Assembly (NCBI GenBank): GCA_003157715.1
Contig: PMKK01000291.1
Location: forward strand, 1-6,813
Direction of reading: 5' to 3'
Length of the DNA: 6,813 bases
Source of the DNA: Actinomycetota bacterium
GTDB lineage: Bacteria; Actinomycetota; Thermoleophilia; UBA2241
The position numbers were made by a program, and so were the translations under genes. Within the stretch, counting starts at the first letter, position 1; each line of letters opens with the position of its first letter. The notes under the pieces were generated by a model that was not told the origin of the DNA, made no database searches, and saw nothing but the letters and a program-made list of their open reading frames with translations. Positions 5,978 to 6,813 of the stretch are shown piece by piece.

Positions 5978-6513
5978 GCTAGCCGCTCCGCACCGGTCGG
6001 CCCGGTCGGCCCTGCTGCCCCCGCGATGAGCTCCATGAGCAGCCCGTCGCGCCACGTGCCGTCGGCCAGCCGTTCGTAGGCGCGCATCACCCCGACGCGC
6101 CGAAAGCCGAGGTGCTCGTAGACCCGGATGGCGCGCTCGTTGGCGACCGCCGGATCGACCGTGAAGCGGTGGTGTCCGCGCACGCCGGCCAGATGAGCGA
6201 TCAGCGTGCGCATGACGTCGCCGCCCACGCCGCGACCCTGCCAGCGGTCGGCGACGAAGATGTCGAGGGCGGCGCTCAAGTAGTCGGGATCGTCTTCTTC
6301 GCAGTACTGGATGCAGCCCGCGATCTCGCCGTCGACCGTGATCGCAAAGACGGTCGCGCCCTCCTCGTTCACGCGCTCCCACGAGTCGCGCCGCCACCAG
6401 GGCGTCACGCCGGGGTCGTCGAGAATGGCGAGCAGGGCGGCCGCGTCGCCGTCGGTCGCCGGGCGCAGCACGACGAGCTTCCCACGCAGGGTGGGAACGT
6501 CCGGACCGGTCAT
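5974..6513 (-). CDS. GNAT family N-acetyltransferase, AAC(6')-like
   Basis: A 179-residue cytoplasmic acetyltransferase. I chose ATG 6511-6513 because it forms an ATGA overlap with the prfB stop (6510-6512); the open frame continues to 6546 inside prfB. GNAT motifs are clear: LVVLRPATDGDAAALLAI at the N-terminus, beta strand ALDIFVADRW followed by the acetyl-CoA pyrophosphate loop QGRGVG (92-97), then VDPAVANERAIRVYEHLGFRRVGV. This last block resembles the NxRAIRxYEKxGF block of aminoglycoside 6'-N-acetyltransferases and of RimJ/RimL-type enzymes. The acceptor cannot be told from sequence: an antibiotic, a protein N-terminus or a small metabolite are all possible. It is likely co-transcribed with prfB. 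The C-terminus carries a small duplication (GPTGPT), and its TAA overlaps the stop of the convergent peptidase gene. Confidence 0.9.
   Translation of the reverse strand: MTGPDVPTLRGKLVVLRPATDGDAAALLAILDDPGVTPWWRRDSWERVNEEGATVFAITVDGEIAGCIQYCEEDDPDYLSAALDIFVADRWQGRGVGGDVMRTLIAHLAGVRGHHRFTVDPAVANERAIRVYEHLGFRRVGVMRAYERLADGTWRDGLLMELIAGAAGPTGPTGAERLA
5993..6010. repeat. 9-bp tandem repeat at the GNAT 3' end
   Basis: CCGGTCGGC occurs twice in direct succession (5993-6001, 6002-6010). On the minus strand it encodes the GPTGPT duplication in the C-terminal tail, just outside the catalytic fold. It is probably a replication-slippage product. Confidence 0.7.
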
Positions 6514-6813
6514 CGGCCGGCGTTCTGCCCCGAGCCGGCGCGCCACAGCAGGTAGGCGTGCACGAACTGGTCGAGGGCGCCGTCGAGCACCGCCTGGGAG
6601 TTGCCGGTCTCGTGGTCGGTGCGCAGGTCCTTGACCATCTGGTAGGGATGCAGCACGTAGTTACGGATCTGCGAGCCGAAGTTGACGTCGAGCTGCTGGC
6701 CGCGTTCGCGAGCCATCTCCTCGGCCCGCTTGCGCTCTTCGAGCTCGATCAGGCGGCTCTTGAGCATGCGCATCGCGGTGGCGCGGTTCGAGATCTGCGA
6801 GCGCTCGTTCTGG
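6510..6813 (-). CDS. prfB: Peptide chain release factor 2, C-terminal part (runs off the window)
   Basis: The visible 100 codons are the C-terminal end of RF2, which recognises UGA and UAA stop codons on the ribosome and triggers peptide release. The frame continues past the window edge, beginning QNERSQISNRATAMRMLKSRL. It is followed by a helical basic stretch LIELEERKRAEEMARERG and then VNFGSQIRNYVLHPYQMVKDLRTDHETGN. The order NERSQ..NR.TAM..L, GSQIR.YVLHPY..VKD.RT..ETGN and VLDGALDQFVHAYL is diagnostic of RF2 rather than RF1. The catalytic GGQ loop, the SPF-type stop-recognition motif and any programmed frameshift site lie upstream, outside this window. The stop TGA (6510-6512) overlaps the start of the GNAT gene, so the two are translationally coupled. 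Confidence 0.95.
   Translation of the reverse strand, partial: QNERSQISNRATAMRMLKSRLIELEERKRAEEMARERGQQLDVNFGSQIRNYVLHPYQMVKDLRTDHETGNSQAVLDGALDQFVHAYLLWRAGSGQNAGR

Noticed and set aside
4823..6397. Long minus-strand open frame (524 codons) opposite the tetR and M15 genes
   Set aside because: Arg-rich low-complexity translation with no domain; it crosses the GNAT gene in a different frame and is a GC-rich shadow.

Overview
The window comes from a high-GC bacterium, most likely an Actinomycetota member. One sampled line (4561-4620) has 45 G+C in 60 bases. The pairing of a YhgE/Pip membrane protein with a small degenerate ABC ATPase is a typical actinobacterial arrangement. The RF2 fragment and the tRNA are ordinary chromosomal genes, so this looks like chromosome rather than plasmid or phage. 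I cannot name a genus.

Left part (1-1333, minus strand): a tRNA-Val(GAC) gene with an encoded CCA end and its own TATAAT promoter. About 215 bases downstream of it, on the same strand, lies a 326-codon orphan gene (60-1040). This gene has visibly lower GC than the rest (36 of 60 bases in 301-360). It carries an RNxxxH motif like that of HEPN-superfamily ribonucleases. A gene of foreign composition next to a tRNA suggests an acquired gene, possibly a defence or toxin gene. The tRNA has two departures from consensus: C at position 33 and a broken GG doublet in the D-loop.

Middle (1334-5977, plus strand): a divergent promoter region followed by a tightly packed operon. The order is ABC ATPase (broken by a frameshift near 1715-1730), a YhgE/Pip family membrane protein of 745 residues, a TetR family repressor, and an M15 family D-Ala-D-Ala carboxypeptidase-like lipoprotein. 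The genes overlap by 14, 4 and 4 bases. A near-consensus promoter (TTGCCA, 17 bases, TATACT) overlaps a perfect 14-bp palindrome, ACTGACTAGTCAGT, which is the obvious candidate operator for the TetR protein encoded by the same operon. The inferred circuit is a self-repressed export or cell-envelope operon induced when a ligand releases TetR.

Right part (5974-6813, minus strand): the 3' end of prfB (peptide chain release factor 2), running off the window edge, followed with a 4-base ATGA overlap by a GNAT acetyltransferase. The GNAT stop codon overlaps the stop codon of the convergent M15 gene, so the two operons meet with no intergenic space.
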